Assembly: GCA_022428005.1 (NCBI GenBank)
Contig: JAKMDI010000007.1
Location: 92,084 to 156,083 of the forward strand
Direction: 5' to 3'
Length of the DNA: 64,000 nt
Origin: Flavobacteriaceae bacterium
Lineage (GTDB): Bacteria; Bacteroidota; Bacteroidia; Flavobacteriales; Flavobacteriaceae
The notes under the pieces were generated by a model, which was given only the letters and a program-made list of their open reading frames with translations, had not been told where the DNA came from and did no database searches. This document shows, in pieces, positions 17,896 through 27,557 of this stretch (position 1 is its first letter; each line of letters starts with the position of its first letter). The position numbers and the translations under genes are program-made.

Positions 17896-20742
17896 ATGCA
17901 GACGGACAAATTCGCATCTCGGCACCTCGGCCCCAAAGAGGAAGAAATCACTAAAATGCTAAATACACTTGAGGTTGATTCTGTGGAAGAATTACTATCA
18001 CAAACCCTTCCTGAGGACATCCGCTTAGACCAACCCCTATCCCTCCCGGAGGGCGTTAGTGAATATCGCTTTCTGAATCAACTGAGGGCCCTTTCCGATG
18101 AAAACAAACTCTTTGAAACCTACATAGGCTTGGGCTATCACCCTACCATTACCCCTGCGGTGATACAAAGAAATATTTTAGAAAACCCAGGGTGGTACAC
18201 TGCCTACACGCCCTATCAGGCCGAAATTGCACAAGGCCGCTTAGAAGCCCTGTTTAATTTCCAAAGTATGGTGAGTGATCTTACCGGTATGGAATTGGCC
18301 AATGCGTCCCTGTTGGACGAGGCCACGGCTGTGGCAGAGGCCATGACCTTGGCTTACGCTGTTAGATCGAAGGAGCAGAAAAAAACTGGGGCTTCAAAAA
18401 TTTTCGTGTCTGCCGATATACTCCCGCAATCATTGGCTGTACTCAAAACAAGGGCCAATCCTTTGGGCATTGAACTGGTGATTGGAGTTCCAGAAAAAAT
18501 AAATTTTGACACTTCGTTTTTTGCTGCCTTTTTCCAATATCCTGGCAAAAATGGTAACATCATTGATCTTCCAGCAGCAATCAACAATGCAAAAACTTTT
18601 GGATTAAAAACTATCGTTGCAGCGGATCTTCTGAGTTTGACTTTGTTGGAGGCCCCGGGTTCCTATGGGGTGGATGTGGTAGTAGGAACCACACAAAGAT
18701 TTGGCATTCCCTTGGGCTATGGGGGCCCTCATGCAGCCTATTTTGCGACCAAGAAAGACTATAAAAGGAATATCCCAGGACGCATTATAGGACAAACCTT
18801 GGATCTGGACGAAAACCCAGCGTTGCGAATGGCCTTACAAACCAGAGAACAGCACATCAAACGAGACAGGGCCACTTCCAACATCTGTACGGCACAGGTG
18901 CTTTTGGCGGTAATGGCAGGGATGTATGGTGTTTATCACGGACCCAAAGGACTAAAGAAAATCGCAAAAAGCATCCATTTAAACACGGCCAAACTCGAAA
19001 AGAAATTGGTTGATTTAGGATTGACACAGAGCAACGAATATTTCTTCGATACCCTAAAAATTAAGATTGATGCCCAGGCCATCAGATCAGAAGCAGAAAA
19101 AAATGAAATTAACTTCAATTACATCGATACCGAAACGGTGGGTATATCCGTAAATGAGACCACGGATGAAACGGATTTATTAAAAATTCTAACTGTTTTT
19201 GAAAAAGTAGTAAATCATAAAAACATCACAGGCAAAGTAAAAATCGAAGGAAATCGTTTGCCACCAGCCCAAAAAAGAAGAAGCCCTTATCTGACCCATA
19301 AAATTTTTAATTCCTACCACTCTGAGACTGCCATGATGCGCTACATCAAAAGATTGGAGCGAAAAGATTTGGCCTTAAATCACTCCATGATATCGCTGGG
19401 ATCTTGCACCATGAAATTAAATGCTGCTGCAGAAATGCTTCCTTTGAGTTGGCCCCGCTGGTCCAGTATCCATCCTTTTGTGCCGCGAGCTCAAGCCCAA
19501 GGGTATCATAAAATGCTGGATCGATTGGAAGAGCAACTCAGTGAAATTACCGGATTCCATGCCACCTCACTACAGCCCAACTCCGGCGCACAGGGTGAGT
19601 ATGCTGGATTGATGGTCATTCGGGCCTATCATGAGAACAGGGGAGATTCACACCGAAATATTTGCTTAATTCCTTCATCGGCACATGGGACCAACCCTGC
19701 CTCTGCAGTAATGGCTGGGATGAAGGTCATAGTCGTTGATACAGATGAATTGGGAAATATAGACTGGAAAAATTTATATGAAAAAACAGAGGAGCATCGT
19801 GAAAACCTTGCTGCACTGATGATCACCTATCCCTCTACCCACGGTGTCTTTGAAGCCAATATTAAAGAAATAACAGCCAAGGTCCACGAATGTGGTGGTC
19901 AAGTTTACATGGATGGAGCCAACATGAATGCCCAGGTGGGGCTGACCAGTCCTGCTAAAATTGGAGCGGATGTATGCCACCTTAATCTGCACAAAACATT
20001 TGCAATTCCACATGGAGGCGGTGGACCTGGAGTAGGACCCATTTGTGTGGCAAAACATCTGGCGCCTTTCCTTCCCAATCACCCGCTGATTGAAACGGGG
20101 GGTGAAACAGCATCCCACACCATATCTGCTGCCCCTTGGGGGTCGGCACTGGCCTGTTTAATTTCCTATGGATACATTGAGATGCTCGGCGGGAAAGGTT
20201 TAAAAAAAGCCACTGAGATGGCCATTCTCAACGCCAACTATATCAGTAAACGCTTGGAAGGTGCCTACGATATTTTGTACAAGGGGGAAAAGGGAAGAAC
20301 AGCACACGAACTGATTATTGACTGCCGACCCTTTAAGAAACAAAACGTAGAAGTCGTGGATATTGCCAAACGTCTTATGGATTATGGTTTCCATGCGCCT
20401 ACGGTATCATTTCCTGTTCCAGGGACCATGATGATCGAGCCAACAGAAAGTGAAAACTTGGAAGAGATTGATCGTTTTTGTGATGCCATGATCTCGATAA
20501 GAATGGAAATTAATGAAGGGGATGAAAACAGTGTAGCCTTGCTAAAAAATGCTCCCCACACCCTGGGTATGCTCACTGCAGATCATTGGGATTTTCCCTA
20601 CTCGAGGCACAAAGCCGCCTACCCACTGGCATTTGTAATGGAGAATAAATTTTGGCCTTCTGTTCGCAGGGTGGACGAAGCTTTTGGCGATCGTAATTTG
20701 ATATGCAGTTGCGCCTCTACAGGAGATTATGTAAATGCCTGA
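17896..20742 (+). CDS. gcvP: Glycine dehydrogenase (decarboxylating), P-protein
   Basis: PLP enzyme of the glycine cleavage system that decarboxylates glycine and passes the aminomethyl group to the H-protein. At 948 aa it is the fused homodimeric form. The N-terminal half carries GLGYHPTITP, and the C-terminal half carries the PLP lysine K700 in NLHKTFAIPHGGGGPG. Neighbouring T- and H-protein genes are not in the window, which is common in Bacteroidota. It stands alone in its own transcription unit. Confidence 0.97.
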   Translation: MQTDKFASRHLGPKEEEITKMLNTLEVDSVEELLSQTLPEDIRLDQPLSLPEGVSEYRFLNQLRALSDENKLFETYIGLGYHPTITPAVIQRNILENPGWYTAYTPYQAEIAQGRLEALFNFQSMVSDLTGMELANASLLDEATAVAEAMTLAYAVRSKEQKKTGASKIFVSADILPQSLAVLKTRANPLGIELVIGVPEKINFDTSFFAAFFQYPGKNGNIIDLPAAINNAKTFGLKTIVAADLLSLTLLEAPGSYGVDVVVGTTQRFGIPLGYGGPHAAYFATKKDYKRNIPGRIIGQTLDLDENPALRMALQTREQHIKRDRATSNICTAQVLLAVMAGMYGVYHGPKGLKKIAKSIHLNTAKLEKKLVDLGLTQSNEYFFDTLKIKIDAQAIRSEAEKNEINFNYIDTETVGISVNETTDETDLLKILTVFEKVVNHKNITGKVKIEGNRLPPAQKRRSPYLTHKIFNSYHSETAMMRYIKRLERKDLALNHSMISLGSCTMKLNAAAEMLPLSWPRWSSIHPFVPRAQAQGYHKMLDRLEEQLSEITGFHATSLQPNSGAQGEYAGLMVIRAYHENRGDSHRNICLIPSSAHGTNPASAVMAGMKVIVVDTDELGNIDWKNLYEKTEEHRENLAALMITYPSTHGVFEANIKEITAKVHECGGQVYMDGANMNAQVGLTSPAKIGADVCHLNLHKTFAIPHGGGGPGVGPICVAKHLAPFLPNHPLIETGGETASHTISAAPWGSALACLISYGYIEMLGGKGLKKATEMAILNANYISKRLEGAYDILYKGEKGRTAHELIIDCRPFKKQNVEVVDIAKRLMDYGFHAPTVSFPVPGTMMIEPTESENLEEIDRFCDAMISIRMEINEGDENSVALLKNAPHTLGMLTADHWDFPYSRHKAAYPLAFVMENKFWPSVRRVDEAFGDRNLICSCASTGDYVNA

Positions 20743-20825
20743 TTTTCAATAAATAAAGATTCTGTTTGCTATCGCAACAAAAGTAGGCCACAATTTTGAC
20801 CATCATAGGGTAGTTGAATTAAACA

Positions 20826-20855
20826 TTGAATTTTCAACTTTATATCATAGTATTG
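20826..20855 (+). promoter_or_regulatory. Putative promoter of the KAS III gene
   Basis: TTG (20826-20828), 19-nt spacer and TAGTATTG (20848-20855, one mismatch). The predicted start near 20859 lies 6 nt before ATG 20865, arguing against translation from the in-frame TTG at 20826. Confidence 0.45.
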
Positions 20856-20864
20856 TCCTTGATT

Positions 20865-21923
20865 ATGAGTTATAAAATTACTGGTAGCGGTTGTTGCGTT
20901 CCATCGCATGTCCAAGACAATTCAGATTTTTTGGATCATTCTTTTCTTGACAACACAGGAACTACATTCGACATCGACAACAAAACAATCATAGAAAAGT
21001 TCAACGCCATCACTGGGATTGAAAAACGCAAATACATTGCTCCCCATTTAAATACCTCAGACATTGCTTTCCAAGCGGCCAAAAACGCCATAGATGATTC
21101 AAAAATTGACCCTGAAACGTTGGATTATATTATTGTAGCGCACAATTTTGGTGATATTGGCGACGATAACAATCAAATAGATGTGCTGCCCAGTTTGGCG
21201 ACCCGGGTAAAAGCAAAACTAAAAATTAAGAATCCCAAGTGTGTCGCTTATGACATACTTTTTGGGTGTCCAGGATGGGTGGAAGCGATGATTCAAGCAC
21301 AAGCATTTATCAAAGCAGGGATGGCCAAAAAATGTTTGGTTATCGGTGCAGAAGCACTCTCTCGGGTAGTGGATGTTCACGACAGAGACTCCATGATTTA
21401 CGCCGATGGGGCAGGCGCCACCATTTTAGAGGAATCCAATGAAACCGGAGGTATTCTCTCTCACGCTACCATGACCTTTACTGCCGAAAATGAAGCAGAA
21501 TATATTTTTTATGGAACGTCCTATAAACAAGACGATATAAAAGACAAATACATAAAAATGCAGGGAAGAAAAGTGTATGAATTTGCACTGAACCATGTGC
21601 CTGCTGCCATGAAGGAGTGCTTGGACAATGCTAATGTCGCCATTGAGGATTTAAAAAAAATATTCCTCCACCAGGCCAATAAAAAAATGGATGAGGCCAT
21701 TGTAAAACGTTTTTATAGATTGTACAGAAAATCCATGCCAGAGAGTATTCTTCCCATGAATATCGAAGAGTTTGGCAACAGCTCTGTTGCGACTGTTCCA
21801 ACACTTTTTGATTTGGTTATCAAGCAAAACTATAAAGGACATTCCTTGAACAAAGGAGATATTATAATGTTTGCAAGTGTTGGGGCTGGAATGAACATCA
21901 ATGCCATTACCTACCAGGTTTAA
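20865..21923 (+). CDS. 3-oxoacyl-ACP synthase III family protein
   Basis: Ketoacyl-ACP synthase III (FabH-like) of 352 aa that would start fatty-acid or related chains by Claisen condensation. The catalytic triad is visible: C135 in FGCPGW, H269 in FLHQAN and N305 in EFGNSSVAT. The sequence departs from housekeeping FabH in the N-terminal acyl-binding region, so the acyl substrate is open. The ATG at 20865 (MSYKITGSG) fits the family better than the in-frame TTG 13 codons upstream. It is downstream of gcvP and upstream of the mlaEF pair. Confidence 0.88.
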   Translation: MSYKITGSGCCVPSHVQDNSDFLDHSFLDNTGTTFDIDNKTIIEKFNAITGIEKRKYIAPHLNTSDIAFQAAKNAIDDSKIDPETLDYIIVAHNFGDIGDDNNQIDVLPSLATRVKAKLKIKNPKCVAYDILFGCPGWVEAMIQAQAFIKAGMAKKCLVIGAEALSRVVDVHDRDSMIYADGAGATILEESNETGGILSHATMTFTAENEAEYIFYGTSYKQDDIKDKYIKMQGRKVYEFALNHVPAAMKECLDNANVAIEDLKKIFLHQANKKMDEAIVKRFYRLYRKSMPESILPMNIEEFGNSSVATVPTLFDLVIKQNYKGHSLNKGDIIMFASVGAGMNINAITYQV

Positions 21924-21967
21924 CTTTAGTTGAGTTAAATGTATCCCATTTCTTGGGGTTAATTGTG

Positions 21968-21975
21968 TAAATTTG
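21968..21975 (+). promoter_or_regulatory. -7 box of mlaE-mlaF
   Basis: Exact TAAATTTG. Counting four bases past the G puts the start near 21979, only about 2 nt before the mlaE ATG at 21981. A TTG lies 12 nt upstream, which is too close for the consensus spacing. Confidence 0.35.
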
Positions 21976-21980
21976 TTGTG

Positions 21981-22718
21981 ATGGTTATTATTCAGAACAT
22001 TGGATCCTACTTCTTAATGCTTTCCAAGGTATTTACGCGTTTTTCCCGTTGGAGTGTTATGAAGGATCTCATCATCAGAGAGGTGGATTCTTTGATCATC
22101 CGGTCTGTAGGAATCGTATCGTTTATTTCATTTTTTGTAGGTGGTGTTGTTGCCATACAGACTGCATTAAACCTTACCAATCCTTTGTTACCAAAAAATT
22201 TAATTGGTTTTGCCACCCGTCAGTCCATCATCTTGGAATTCGCGCCTACTTTTATCTCTGTTATCATGGCAGGAAAAGTGGGTTCCTACATTACCTCGAG
22301 TCTTGGAACAATGAAGGTTACAGAACAAATAGATGCCCTAAAAGTGATGGGGATTAATACCTATAACTATTTGATCTTTCCCAAGGTAATCGCCATGCTG
22401 TTCTATCCATTCATCATTACCATCTCTATGTTTTTAGGGATATTTGGTGGCTATATGGCTTCCATTTACGGAGGGTTCTGTACCAGCTCAGAATTTGTTG
22501 AAGGAATACAATTAGAATTTATTCCTTACCACGTGAGTTATGCTTTTGTAAAAACAAGCTTTTTTGCCTTTATCCTTGCCACAGTTCCCTCCTACCATGG
22601 TTATTTCTTGAAGGGAGGAGCATTGGATGTAGGCAAAGCCAGCACCACCTCGTTTGTTTGGACCAGTGTTATTATCATTATAACCAACTATATTATAACC
22701 CAATTATTGTTGACCTGA
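21981..22718 (+). CDS. mlaE: MlaE-family ABC transporter permease
   Basis: 245-aa inner-membrane permease of the phospholipid-transport (Mla/TTG1-like) ABC family, with five to six hydrophobic segments and the conserved EFAPTFISVIMAGKVGSYIT region (in outline), followed by TEQIDALKVMGIN. The ATG at 21981 is preferred over an in-frame TTG six codons upstream. The stop overlaps the ATG of mlaF by one base (TGATG). The substrate-binding MlaD partner is not within the window. Confidence 0.92.
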   Translation: MVIIQNIGSYFLMLSKVFTRFSRWSVMKDLIIREVDSLIIRSVGIVSFISFFVGGVVAIQTALNLTNPLLPKNLIGFATRQSIILEFAPTFISVIMAGKVGSYITSSLGTMKVTEQIDALKVMGINTYNYLIFPKVIAMLFYPFIITISMFLGIFGGYMASIYGGFCTSSEFVEGIQLEFIPYHVSYAFVKTSFFAFILATVPSYHGYFLKGGALDVGKASTTSFVWTSVIIIITNYIITQLLLT

Positions 22719-23482
22719 TGATTACCATAGAAAAGCTTTGTAAATCGTTTGAGGGGGTTGATGTTTTGGCCGACATCTCCACACAGTTTGATCAGGGAAA
22801 AACAAATCTGATTATCGGTCAAAGTGGTTCAGGAAAAACTGTGTTGCTTAAGTGCATTTTGGGACTGTTTGAAAAGGACAGTGGTAAAATTTATTTTGGA
22901 GACCAGTCGCTCCAAAACATGGACGAAAAAGAAAGGAGTATTTTGCGCCAGGAGATGGGCATGGTTTTTCAAGGGAGTGCCCTTTTTGATTCTATGACGG
23001 TAGAGGAAAATATTATGTTCCCCATGCGAATGCTTACCCAAAAAAGCTTTGAGGAAATGCGTTCTCGGGCCAACGAAGTCATTCAAAGGGTGAATTTGAT
23101 AAATGCCAATAAAAAATTACCCTCCGAGATTTCTGGAGGGATGCAAAAGAGAGTCGCCATCGCTCGGGCCATAGTGATGAATCCCAAATATCTTTTTTGC
23201 GATGAACCCAATTCCGGTTTGGATCCAAAAACATCAACACTGATCGACAATTTGATTCAAGAAATCACAAAGGAATTTCAGATCACCACTGTCATCAATA
23301 CGCACGACATGAACTCCGTAATGGAAATTGGAGAAAAAGTGGTTTTTTTGGAGAATGGACGAAAAGGGTGGGAAGGCTCTAATAAAGAAGTTTTCTATAC
23401 CGAAAATGAATCTGTGGCGAATTTTATATACTCTTCCAACCTATTTAAAAAAGTTCGAGAGGTTTATCAGAAAAAAAATTAA
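22718..23482 (+). CDS. mlaF: ABC transporter ATP-binding protein, MlaF type
   Basis: ATPase partner of the adjacent permease, 254 aa. Walker A GQSGSGKT is at residues 34-41, the Q-loop is MVFQGSALF, the signature is ISGGMQKRVAIAR and Walker B is YLFCDEP followed by NSGLDP. The start ATG overlaps the mlaE stop. Its 3' end overlaps the convergent mannose-1-phosphate guanylyltransferase gene by 4 nt. Probable role: lipid transport between the membranes to keep outer-membrane asymmetry (family knowledge). Confidence 0.93.
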   Translation: MITIEKLCKSFEGVDVLADISTQFDQGKTNLIIGQSGSGKTVLLKCILGLFEKDSGKIYFGDQSLQNMDEKERSILRQEMGMVFQGSALFDSMTVEENIMFPMRMLTQKSFEEMRSRANEVIQRVNLINANKKLPSEISGGMQKRVAIARAIVMNPKYLFCDEPNSGLDPKTSTLIDNLIQEITKEFQITTVINTHDMNSVMEIGEKVVFLENGRKGWEGSNKEVFYTENESVANFIYSSNLFKKVREVYQKKN

Positions 23483-24558
23483 GTTTTTCCTCTATTGAAT
23501 TTTTTGGTCGCTTTTGACGAAATCTCTTTCACCTCCTGGTTTTTGTCCATGGGACATAACATCAAAAAATCCTGGGTATCTACCACAATAAAGTTATCCA
23601 AACCAGCGATTACAACTTTTTTGTTTGGGTTTGTTTTGACTAAATTTCTCGAGGCATTCTCATGATATAAATCTGTGTGAATCACAGCATTTCCATCCTT
23701 GTCTTTACGATGAAAATCATAAATAGATTTCCAGCTCCCCAGATCATTCCAATCAAAACGTGCAGGGCTCAACAAAATATTTTTTGATTTCTCCATCACC
23801 GCATAATCAATTGAAATCTTTTCAGCCAACGAATAATTTTTAGCGATAAACGACGCTTCGTCAGCTGTATTGAGTTGATCGAAGCCCTGGTTGAATAATG
23901 CGTACAAGTTGGGTGCATGACTTTTAAATCCTGAGAGGACAGCCTGGACCGACCACACAAAAATACCAGAGTTCCAGAAATAATTTTCAGCTGCAATAAA
24001 CTTTTTTGCCGTTACGATATCTGGTTTTTCGGTAAATTCTAGGACGGGTAGAAAACGAGCGTCTGAAACTTTATCTACCGCAATATATCCAAAGCCTGTT
24101 GCAGGGTGATCGGGTTGGATACCAAAAGTGATAAGGTTTTTTTCATCGGTGGCTTTTAAGGCCAAATTGATGTCCTCTGTAAAAAGTTCTTCATCGAGAA
24201 TCAGGTGATCGCTGGGGGTAACCACAATTCTGGCTTTACTGTTGATTTTTTTTATTTTTAAACTTGCCAAAAGAATACACGGCGCCGTATTGCGTTGCTC
24301 AGGTTCACATATGATCTGATCCGATGAAATTTTGCCTTCCAACTGATCCAAGATAATGGCTTGATAACTGGCGTGGGTAACGATAAAAATTTGTTCAGGA
24401 GGGATTGTGTTTTCTAGGCGGTGAAATGTTTGCTGCAACAGTGATTGGCCCGTACCTGTCATGTCGTGAAATTGCTTTGGAAAATCAGGAGTACTGGTCG
24501 GCCAAAAACGCGAACCAATCCCTCCGGCCATGATAATTGCAAAGTTGTTTTTAGACAT
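23479..24558 (-). CDS. Mannose-1-phosphate guanylyltransferase
   Basis: Makes GDP-mannose from mannose-1-phosphate and GTP. It has 359 aa and no fused phosphomannose isomerase domain. The nucleotidyltransferase signature MAGGIGSRFWP and the FPKQF lysine are at the N-terminus. VTPSDHLI and EKPD..A segments follow, as does FWNSGIFVW. The ATG at 24558 (MSKNNFA) is preferred over an in-frame TTG. It is one base downstream of the SprT-like gene, so it is probably in an SDR-SprT-manC unit feeding surface glycans. Confidence 0.92.
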   Translation of the reverse strand: MSKNNFAIIMAGGIGSRFWPTSTPDFPKQFHDMTGTGQSLLQQTFHRLENTIPPEQIFIVTHASYQAIILDQLEGKISSDQIICEPEQRNTAPCILLASLKIKKINSKARIVVTPSDHLILDEELFTEDINLALKATDEKNLITFGIQPDHPATGFGYIAVDKVSDARFLPVLEFTEKPDIVTAKKFIAAENYFWNSGIFVWSVQAVLSGFKSHAPNLYALFNQGFDQLNTADEASFIAKNYSLAEKISIDYAVMEKSKNILLSPARFDWNDLGSWKSIYDFHRKDKDGNAVIHTDLYHENASRNLVKTNPNKKVVIAGLDNFIVVDTQDFLMLCPMDKNQEVKEISSKATKKFNRGKT

Positions 24559-24559
24559 T

Positions 24560-25165
24560 TTATTCAACTATTACTACCCGAGCATGCGGACTAAAAAGAT
24601 ATACTTTATGAGAGTCCAAGGCTTGGCATTCATATCTTTTGGTGCGTTTTTTCCCTCTAACGAATTTTCTTCCATTGTGAATTTCAAAAACAACACCTTG
24701 TTCTAATTCAAAAATATACTTTTTTTCACTCTCTGGCTCAAATTTATTGAGTGCCAATACCAAATTTAGATCTGTGTCGGAGGAAGCTTTTGGGTCAATA
24801 AAATGCTCCGCCACTACCCCCAATAGTTCCTCGGGAAAAATTTTGGGGTTCACAAAAGGTAGCATTATTTTTTTAAAGGTGTATTTCCACTCTTTTCCAT
24901 GAGGTTTTATCCCGCGACCATAATCTTGGAAAGCGATTAGATGGGCAATTTCATGTAAGGTTGTGATTAAAAAACGATAGGGATTCGCCATTTCATTTAC
25001 AGTGATCTGGTGTCCACCTTTGGGCAGACTCCTGAAGTCCCCGTGTTTGGTAACCCGTTGGGGCGTAACCAAAAGATTTACCTGCCATCGCAAAAGGTAT
25101 TCTGAAAGTAAGGGAAGTGCCGCCTCAGGAACAAAATCTTGGAGGAAGGATACTTTCTCTTCCAT
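24560..25165 (-). CDS. SprT-like zinc-metalloprotease-domain protein
   Basis: 201-aa protein with the SprT fold. The zinc site is H71-E72 and H75 in HEIAHL, with PHGKEWK following at about residue 88. A C-terminal part reads KRYECQ but lacks the cysteine-rich zinc ribbon of some members. The ATG at 25165 (MEEKVSFL) is chosen. A longer frame would run into the upstream SDR gene. The gap to that gene is 4 nt. The biological target is unknown. Eukaryotic SPRTN-like relatives act on DNA-protein crosslinks, but that cannot be transferred here. Confidence 0.82.
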   Translation of the reverse strand: MEEKVSFLQDFVPEAALPLLSEYLLRWQVNLLVTPQRVTKHGDFRSLPKGGHQITVNEMANPYRFLITTLHEIAHLIAFQDYGRGIKPHGKEWKYTFKKIMLPFVNPKIFPEELLGVVAEHFIDPKASSDTDLNLVLALNKFEPESEKKYIFELEQGVVFEIHNGRKFVRGKKRTKRYECQALDSHKVYLFSPHARVVIVE

Positions 25166-25169
25166 AGGT

Positions 25170-25850
25170 TTAAGGTGTAGTAGAGGAAATGGGCAACACT
25201 TTTCCGTTGTAAAACTGGTGCGCTGTAAGTGCAAAATTCAAAATATAATCCCCCATTTGTTGGGCACTAACAGGGGCCTCATAGCCTGGAAAAGCTTCTG
25301 CTAACATTTCTGTTTGAACCGCTCCCAAAGCCAAAGCATTAAAAGCAGGGCCTTTTTCTTTAAACTCTTCTGCCAACAGTTCTGTGAGTATGCTCAATGC
25401 TCCCTTGCTGCTGCTGTATGCAGAAAGTCCAGGAAACTTAACGGTTCCTTGGACTCCGCCCATGCTGGTTATATTCAATACATGACCGGTATGTTTTAAC
25501 ATCGGCAGCAATAGCCGGGTCAGCGCTGCTACGGCAAAAAGGTTCACCTTATAAACCTCCTCAAATTCTGAGGTAGTCGTTTCGAGAAAGGGTTTGTTGA
25601 TAAAGCTACCCGCGTTGTTAATCAAGACATCAATCGAGGTGTTTGCCGACTTTATTTCTGCAACACATTCCGTTATTTGGGCTTCGATGGTCAGGTCAAC
25701 CGAATGGGAGTCAATGTTATCAAATCCTTGTAGGGATTTGATATTTCTTGAGAGGGCAATGACACGATGCCCCTGGGCAGCAGCTTTTTTACAAACCTCA
25801 AAGCCTACTCCTCTGCTGGCACCCGTTACAAGAATGGTTTTTATCTCCAA
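25170..25850 (-). CDS. Short-chain dehydrogenase/reductase
   Basis: 226-aa classical SDR. The cofactor motif TGASRGVG is at residues 9-16, NNAG at 78-81 and the catalytic Y145-xxx-K149 in AYSSSK. The start is forced to the TTG at 25850: an in-frame TAG lies two codons upstream, no ATG precedes the Rossmann motif, and the five residues before ILVTG are the usual spacing. It is the first gene of the SDR-SprT-guanylyltransferase unit. The substrate is unknown. Confidence 0.88.
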   Translation of the reverse strand: MEIKTILVTGASRGVGFEVCKKAAAQGHRVIALSRNIKSLQGFDNIDSHSVDLTIEAQITECVAEIKSANTSIDVLINNAGSFINKPFLETTTSEFEEVYKVNLFAVAALTRLLLPMLKHTGHVLNITSMGGVQGTVKFPGLSAYSSSKGALSILTELLAEEFKEKGPAFNALALGAVQTEMLAEAFPGYEAPVSAQQMGDYILNFALTAHQFYNGKVLPISSTTP

Positions 25851-25906
25851 CGGTATCTAATTATTGTGATATTCATACTCGAATCTGTAAGCTTATCAAC
25901 CATAAA

Positions 25907-27556
25907 TTAGGAAATCAAAAGGCGGATCGGGTTTTCAATATAAGACCTCAGTGTCTGTAGGAATTGGGCACCCGTGGCACCGTCAACCGTTCTGTGATCA
26001 CAAGCCAAGGTGAGTTTCATGGTATTTCCCACGACTATAGCTTCTTCTTTTACAACTGGCTTTTTTTCAATGGCTCCCACCGACAAAATCGCAGAATTCG
26101 GCTGATTGATGATGGATGTAAACTCCTGAATGCCAAACATCCCCAGATTGGATACTGTAAATGTACTACCATCCATTTCGGCGGGTGTTAATTTCTTATC
26201 TCTGGCTCGCAAAGCGTAATCCTTCACGGTATGTCCAATATTTCTCAAATCCATCTCGTCGGTAAATTTGAGTACGGGGACCACAAGGCCGTCTTCTACA
26301 GCCACTGCGACGCCCAAATGCACATGTTGGTTTAAAATAATTTTATCATCAAACCATTGAGAATTTACTTGAGGGTGCTCCTTAAGCGATAGCGCTACTG
26401 CTTTGAGAATTATATCATTAAAGGAAATTTTGGTTTCTGGCAAAGTATTGAACTGCTGACGGAATGCTATGGCATGATCCATATCTAACTCCACAGACAG
26501 ATAATAGTGTGGCGCTGAAAATTTTGAAGCAGACAAACGCTTGGCAATTGCTTTTCTTATAGAACTGTTGGCCAGTTCTGTAATACTTTCAACACCTTTA
26601 GGACCTTGAGAAACAGCATATCCTCCAACAGACCCTTTAAAGTTTTCTATATCGCGCTTGATGATTCTTCCTCCATCACCAGAACCTGCTACTTGCTGCA
26701 AACTGATACCTTTTTCTTCAGCCATTTTTTTGGCCAAAGGTGAGGCAATTAATCTACCATTTTGACCCACGGGAGCCGGGGCAGGTGACTGCACTTTTAC
26801 AGGTGCGGGTTGGGGTGTTTCCTTTTTTTCTGCCACAGGAGCTGGGGCTGCAGGAACCTCGGGCTGAGCTGATGAAGCTGGGAGATCATTAGCGGCACTG
26901 GCAGTAATTGCTGCCTTAACCGCCGCAGGATCAGTACCTTTTTTTCCAATGGCAGCCAACACTGCGTCCACAGGCGCGGATTCACCAGCCTCAAGACCAA
27001 TATACAGCAATGTCCCTGAAAAAAAAGATTCAAATTCCATAGTGGCTTTGTCTGTTTCGATCTCCGCCAAAATATCCCCTTCATTTACAGCGTCACCCAC
27101 TTTTTTATTCCATTTAGCAACGGTTCCCTCTTCCATGGTATCACTCAAACGGGGCATGGTAATAACCTCCAATCCTTCGGGTATGGGTAGAATTTCTGCT
27201 TTTTCTTCCACAGCATCCTCAGTCGCAGTCGCCGCTGCAACAACTGTCGTTGCAACCTCCTCTGTAGTTTGTGCTGCAGTATCGCTGTTTCCAGCCAACA
27301 TGCTTTTTATGTCTTCTCCTTTTTCGCCTATGATGGCCAAAAGTGAATCTACGGGAGCAGTACCCCCTTCCTCAATACCAATGTGCAAAAGCTCTCCCTC
27401 CTGAAAAGACTCAAATTCCATGGTAGCTTTGTCCGTCTCAATCTCTGCGAGGATATCTCCTTCTTTTACAGTATCACCAACCTGCTTAAACCATTTAGCC
27501 ACGGTACCTTCCTCCATGGTATCACTTAAACGAGGCATGTTTATCAATTCTGCCAT
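25907..27556 (-). CDS. pdhC: Pyruvate dehydrogenase E2, dihydrolipoyl acetyltransferase
   Basis: 549-aa E2 core of the pyruvate dehydrogenase complex. It has two N-terminal lipoyl domains with lipoyl lysines K43 and K170, each in ETDKATMEFES. Ala/Pro-rich linkers follow, then a subunit-binding domain (ASPLAKKMAEEKGI) and the catalytic domain ending with DHRTVDGATGAQFL. The two lipoyl domains are clear internal duplicates at the protein level. It lies 1 nt downstream of pdhA. E1-beta and E3 are not in the window. Confidence 0.95.
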   Translation of the reverse strand: MAELINMPRLSDTMEEGTVAKWFKQVGDTVKEGDILAEIETDKATMEFESFQEGELLHIGIEEGGTAPVDSLLAIIGEKGEDIKSMLAGNSDTAAQTTEEVATTVVAAATATEDAVEEKAEILPIPEGLEVITMPRLSDTMEEGTVAKWNKKVGDAVNEGDILAEIETDKATMEFESFFSGTLLYIGLEAGESAPVDAVLAAIGKKGTDPAAVKAAITASAANDLPASSAQPEVPAAPAPVAEKKETPQPAPVKVQSPAPAPVGQNGRLIASPLAKKMAEEKGISLQQVAGSGDGGRIIKRDIENFKGSVGGYAVSQGPKGVESITELANSSIRKAIAKRLSASKFSAPHYYLSVELDMDHAIAFRQQFNTLPETKISFNDIILKAVALSLKEHPQVNSQWFDDKIILNQHVHLGVAVAVEDGLVVPVLKFTDEMDLRNIGHTVKDYALRARDKKLTPAEMDGSTFTVSNLGMFGIQEFTSIINQPNSAILSVGAIEKKPVVKEEAIVVGNTMKLTLACDHRTVDGATGAQFLQTLRSYIENPIRLLIS

Positions 27557-27557
27557 T

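Noticed and set aside
25907..27556. Direct DNA repeat for the two lipoyl domains of pdhC
   Set aside because: The protein segments are near-identical, but the codons differ throughout. This is an old domain duplication, not a DNA repeat or assembly error.
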